NCBI GenBank assembly: GCA_002733805.1
Contig: NVXG01000007.1
Coordinates: 30,373-94,372, forward strand
DNA length: 64,000 bases
Origin: Robiginitomaculum sp.
GTDB lineage: Bacteria; Pseudomonadota; Alphaproteobacteria; Caulobacterales; Maricaulaceae
Reading direction: 5' to 3'
Shown here: piece by piece, positions 61,516 to 64,000 of the stretch
Position numbering within the stretch: position 1 is the first letter of the stretch
Layout of the letters: each line of letters opens with the position of its first letter
The notes under the pieces: generated by a model
Database searches by the model: none
What the model was told of the DNA's origin: nothing
Seen by the model: only the letters and a program-made list of their open reading frames with translations
Translations under genes and position numbers: made by a program

Positions 61516-63597
61516 CTAGCCGCTAGTCAACAAATGCAAAGCCTGATCCTGCTCAAACAGGTAGAGCAGGGTTTTCAAGATTGATCCGCGCGTGCCATCC
61601 AGATCAGGATCAGCTTCGACCTCCATGCGGGCCTGTATTCGGGCCAGCTCCAGCATTTCACCATCGGTGGCCAGATCCGCAAAGCGCGAGCGTACCTGAC
61701 CGGACTGACGAACCCCCAACAAATCGCCAAACCCGCGTAGTTCCGCGTCTTTTTCAGCGATGAGGAAACCATCTTCGGTTTCGCGCAAAACCTGTAATCG
61801 TTCCTTGGCAACCAAACCCAAAGGCGATTGATAGAGCAAGATACATGAAGATGGCTTGTCAGAGCGTCCAACCCGGCCGCGTAATTGATGCAATTGCGCC
61901 AACCCAAAGCGTTCGGCATGTTCAATGACCATCACGGTGGCATCGGGCGCATCAATCCCAACTTCGACCACCGTAGTGGCAACCAATAGCTTGATTTCGC
62001 CGGTGCGAAATGCCTCGGTTACCCGTTCTTTTTCGGCGCCCTTCATGCGCCCGTGTACCAGACCAACTTTGCTGCCAAAAATGGTCGATAATTCGGCGTA
62101 TCTCTGCTCGGCAGCGGCCAGATCGGACTTGTCGCTTTCTTCGACCAACGGGCAAACCCAAAATGCCCGGCCATCTTTGGCAAACAGTCCGTGCAGCCGC
62201 TCCAGAACCTCGCCCATGCGCTCCAATGGCATGACCCGGGTAGCAATCGGCTTGCGCCCTACTGGTTTTTCGCGAATTTGCGAAAGCTCCATATCGCCAA
62301 ATGCCGCTAAAGTCAGCGTGCGCGGGATCGGGGTCGCGGTCATCACCAGCAAATCGGGCCTAGATCCCTTGGCCAACAGTTGAACCCGGTCAGATACGCC
62401 AAACCGGTGCTGTTCATCGACCACAACCAGCCCCAATTGTTTGAACTCCACCCCTTTTTGAAAGAGGGCATGGGTGCCGCACAACACATCGATCTCTCCA
62501 GCTTGCAAACGCTCCAAAATCCCGCGTCGATTGGCGGCAGTGTCGCGCCCGGTCAGCACTTCCACCCGAATATCCGCCGGGTCGAGCAGAACTTGCAAGG
62601 AACGCCCGTGCTGACGGGCTAGGATTTCGGTCGGAGCCATGATGGCGGCCTGTCGTCCGGCCTCAACGCTCTGGGCGCAGGCCAATGCCGCGACGAAGGT
62701 TTTGCCGGAACCCACATCACCTTGCAATAACCGGCTCATTTGCACCGGTTCGGCCATATCGGCGCTGATTTCGTCAAAGGCGCTCAATTGTGCGCCAGTT
62801 GGCGTAAAGGGAGCGCCGGAAATGACTTTTTGCACCAAGGTGCCGGTCGAAATTTGGGAAAATCCGCCCAACGACATCCTTCGATTGCGAACCAAAGCCA
62901 GCGCGAGTTGCTTGGACAGCAATTCATCATAAGCCAGCCGAGTGCGACCCGGATCGCGCTGGTCCGGGTCCAACGGTTCAGTCGGATTGTGCAATTGATC
63001 CAGCGCCTCGCGCCAGCTTGGCCATTTGCGGGTCATCATCAGGGACGTGGAATTCCACTCGGGCAGGGCAGGTGTGCGCTCCAGCGCCTTTAGGATGGCT
63101 TTACGCAGGGTTTTGGACGCCAAGCCTGCCGTCATCGGGTATACTGGCTGTAGCGGCGGCATTTCACCGTAATTGCCGGGCTTCAGGATGAAATCCGGGT
63201 GCAGCATCTGCAATTCGCCACCAAACCTCTCGACTTTGCCGCTGACCAACCGAGTCTGGCCGACCGGCAATTGCTGCAATAACCAATCCGGGCGGGCATG
63301 AAACCAGGTCAGGGTGAGGGGGCCATCGGCTTCCATCGTGCGGACCCGATAGGGCAAGCCGCGCCGTGGGGGCGGTGTGTGTTCCTCAACCGTGACTTCG
63401 AAGCTGGCAATGCTCTCATTGACCGCATTTGCCACGCCGGGTCTGGCCCGTCGGTCAATGACCGAGGTGGGGACCATGAATAGCAGATCAATCACCCGGC
63501 TGGCTTTTAGCTTGAGCAGGTTTTGTGCCACCTTGGGGCCGATCCCACCAATGGTCTCAATCGGGGCAAACAGGGGGAACAGAATCTCGGGGCGCAT
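61516..63597 (-). CDS. recG: ATP-dependent DNA helicase RecG
   Basis: A 693-residue superfamily 2 helicase that remodels stalled replication forks and Holliday junctions. The N-terminal wedge/OB region begins RPEILFPLFAPIETIGGIGPKVA; the helicase motif I reads LLQGDVGSGKTFVAA, motif II VVDEQHRFGV, and QLRGRVGRSDKPSSCIL gives motif VI. I start at ATG 63597 (MRPEILFPLFAP); ATG 63621 adds eight residues, and neither has a clear ribosome site. The upstream 63598-64000 contains repeats C2 and A4 but no gene. Confidence 0.95.
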   Translation of the reverse strand: MRPEILFPLFAPIETIGGIGPKVAQNLLKLKASRVIDLLFMVPTSVIDRRARPGVANAVNESIASFEVTVEEHTPPPRRGLPYRVRTMEADGPLTLTWFHARPDWLLQQLPVGQTRLVSGKVERFGGELQMLHPDFILKPGNYGEMPPLQPVYPMTAGLASKTLRKAILKALERTPALPEWNSTSLMMTRKWPSWREALDQLHNPTEPLDPDQRDPGRTRLAYDELLSKQLALALVRNRRMSLGGFSQISTGTLVQKVISGAPFTPTGAQLSAFDEISADMAEPVQMSRLLQGDVGSGKTFVAALACAQSVEAGRQAAIMAPTEILARQHGRSLQVLLDPADIRVEVLTGRDTAANRRGILERLQAGEIDVLCGTHALFQKGVEFKQLGLVVVDEQHRFGVSDRVQLLAKGSRPDLLVMTATPIPRTLTLAAFGDMELSQIREKPVGRKPIATRVMPLERMGEVLERLHGLFAKDGRAFWVCPLVEESDKSDLAAAEQRYAELSTIFGSKVGLVHGRMKGAEKERVTEAFRTGEIKLLVATTVVEVGIDAPDATVMVIEHAERFGLAQLHQLRGRVGRSDKPSSCILLYQSPLGLVAKERLQVLRETEDGFLIAEKDAELRGFGDLLGVRQSGQVRSRFADLATDGEMLELARIQARMEVEADPDLDGTRGSILKTLLYLFEQDQALHLLTSG

Positions 63598-63691
63598 GAG
63601 CCGATTGTAGGTTGAAAGCATACAAAAAGCGAGTGCATTTGAGTGTCAAACAGCGTCAATGAGTGTGATTTATTTGCGAGTTATGTGGTGC

Positions 63692-63723
63692 GTATCTGTC
63701 AAACCATTGTCATTTTATTGTCA
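63692..63723. repeat. TGTCA-rich repeat C, copy 2
   Basis: GTATCTGTCAAACC is followed by ATTGTCATTTTATTGTCA. It aligns with 56875-56915 with two short gaps. Further TGTCA/TGACA words (63652, 63748, 63760) flank it, in the recG upstream region. Confidence 0.6.
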
Positions 63724-63861
63724 AACAAGTGTGTGGGTCTGGGAAAACTGACACTCAAAAATGACAATTGGATGTGGCGGTATTCGCCGGTGAGATAACT
63801 TATCCCCGGTGGGTGGTTTCGGGGTAGAGTGTGCTTGTGATCATAGGGTTGTCGTCGTCCT

Positions 63862-63989
63862 GTTGCCGATGCTTCGAGGCTCCCGCTGGTTGCACCTCTT
63901 CGATGAGGTTTGTGGTGTTGCGCTTGGTTCGTTTCACCACCCACCTCATGCTGAGGTGCGACTGCAAGGAGCCTCGAAGCATCGGCAAC
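63862..63989 (+). repeat. Interspersed palindromic repeat A, copy 4
   Basis: ~128 bp bounded by GTTGCCGATGCTTCGAGGC and GCCTCGAAGCATCGGCAAC, an almost perfect inverted pair of about 19 bases, with inner CACCTCTTCGATGAGGTT and ACCTCATGCTGAGGTGCG. It is the best-preserved copy and lies at the right edge of the window in a gene-free stretch. Confidence 0.88.
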
Positions 63990-64000
63990 CGGAGCAAGAC

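Overview
The window looks like chromosomal DNA of a heterotrophic alphaproteobacterium of moderate G+C, plausibly Caulobacterales, Maricaulales or Hyphomonadaceae-like; the rank is inference. Gene order supports the class: folK-rpoZ-rsh-pyrE-pdxJ-acpS-lepB-rnc-era-recO, then an NDUFA12-type complex I subunit, mlaD-like, DUF2155, aat, accC, accB and aroQ. DUF2336 proteins, a CcmFGHI block and a phasin with a lysine/alanine tail fit as well. Most genes in runs are packed with 4-nt ATGA/GTGA/TTGA overlaps. I found no rRNA, tRNA, CRISPR array or intact mobile element; the only transposon trace is a 37-codon IS110-like remnant near 42.1 kb.

Layout. 1-0.35 kb: end of a DUF2189 membrane gene. 0.46-9.05 kb: a nine-gene co-directional acyl-CoA catabolic operon (three SDRs, an APH-type kinase, three acyl-CoA dehydrogenases, a MaoC hydratase, a quinone-reductase-like MDR). 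The kinase plus the ACAD11-like dehydrogenase look like a split version of the phosphorylation-dependent 4-hydroxyacyl-CoA pathway. 9.2-11.4 kb: a TadG-like von Willebrand A protein interrupted by lysine/proline tandem repeats. 11.4-15.9 kb: a threonine-dehydratase-like enzyme, a Slt70-like transglycosylase, dapA and smpB. 15.9-29.6 kb: housekeeping block (uracil-DNA glycosylase, NYN nuclease, folK to aroQ). 29.7-36.9 kb: cupin/JmjC-like protein, DUF6491 protein, a second SLT protein, two DUF2336 paralogues around an Hpt protein and NAD kinase, and a probable outer-membrane protein. 36.9-42.4 kb: a cytochrome c lipoprotein, a ferredoxin-reductase-like flavoprotein, OmpW, two convergent LprI-domain genes and the IS110 remnant. 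42.4-48 kb: aldehyde dehydrogenase and ccmF-ccmG-ccmH-ccmI. 48.3-54.8 kb: a two-subunit sodium/solute symporter, an M19 dipeptidase, an FMN alpha-hydroxyacid dehydrogenase, a TorF-type porin and Amt. 55.2-56.4 kb: phasin and a TetR regulator. 57.3-63.6 kb: metC, a cysteine synthase, DUF3089, DUF502 and recG.

Three intergenic regions (48.1-48.3, 56.5-56.9 and 63.7-64.0 kb) carry related interspersed palindromic repeats, two of them as the same composite module in opposite orientation, plus a short TGTCA-rich repeat shared by 56.9 and 63.7 kb. The points most worth a second look are the split kinase/ACAD11 operon, the repeat-containing TadG/vWA protein, the composite repeats and the convergent LprI-domain pair. 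Family names come from recognising motifs by eye; no database search was run.
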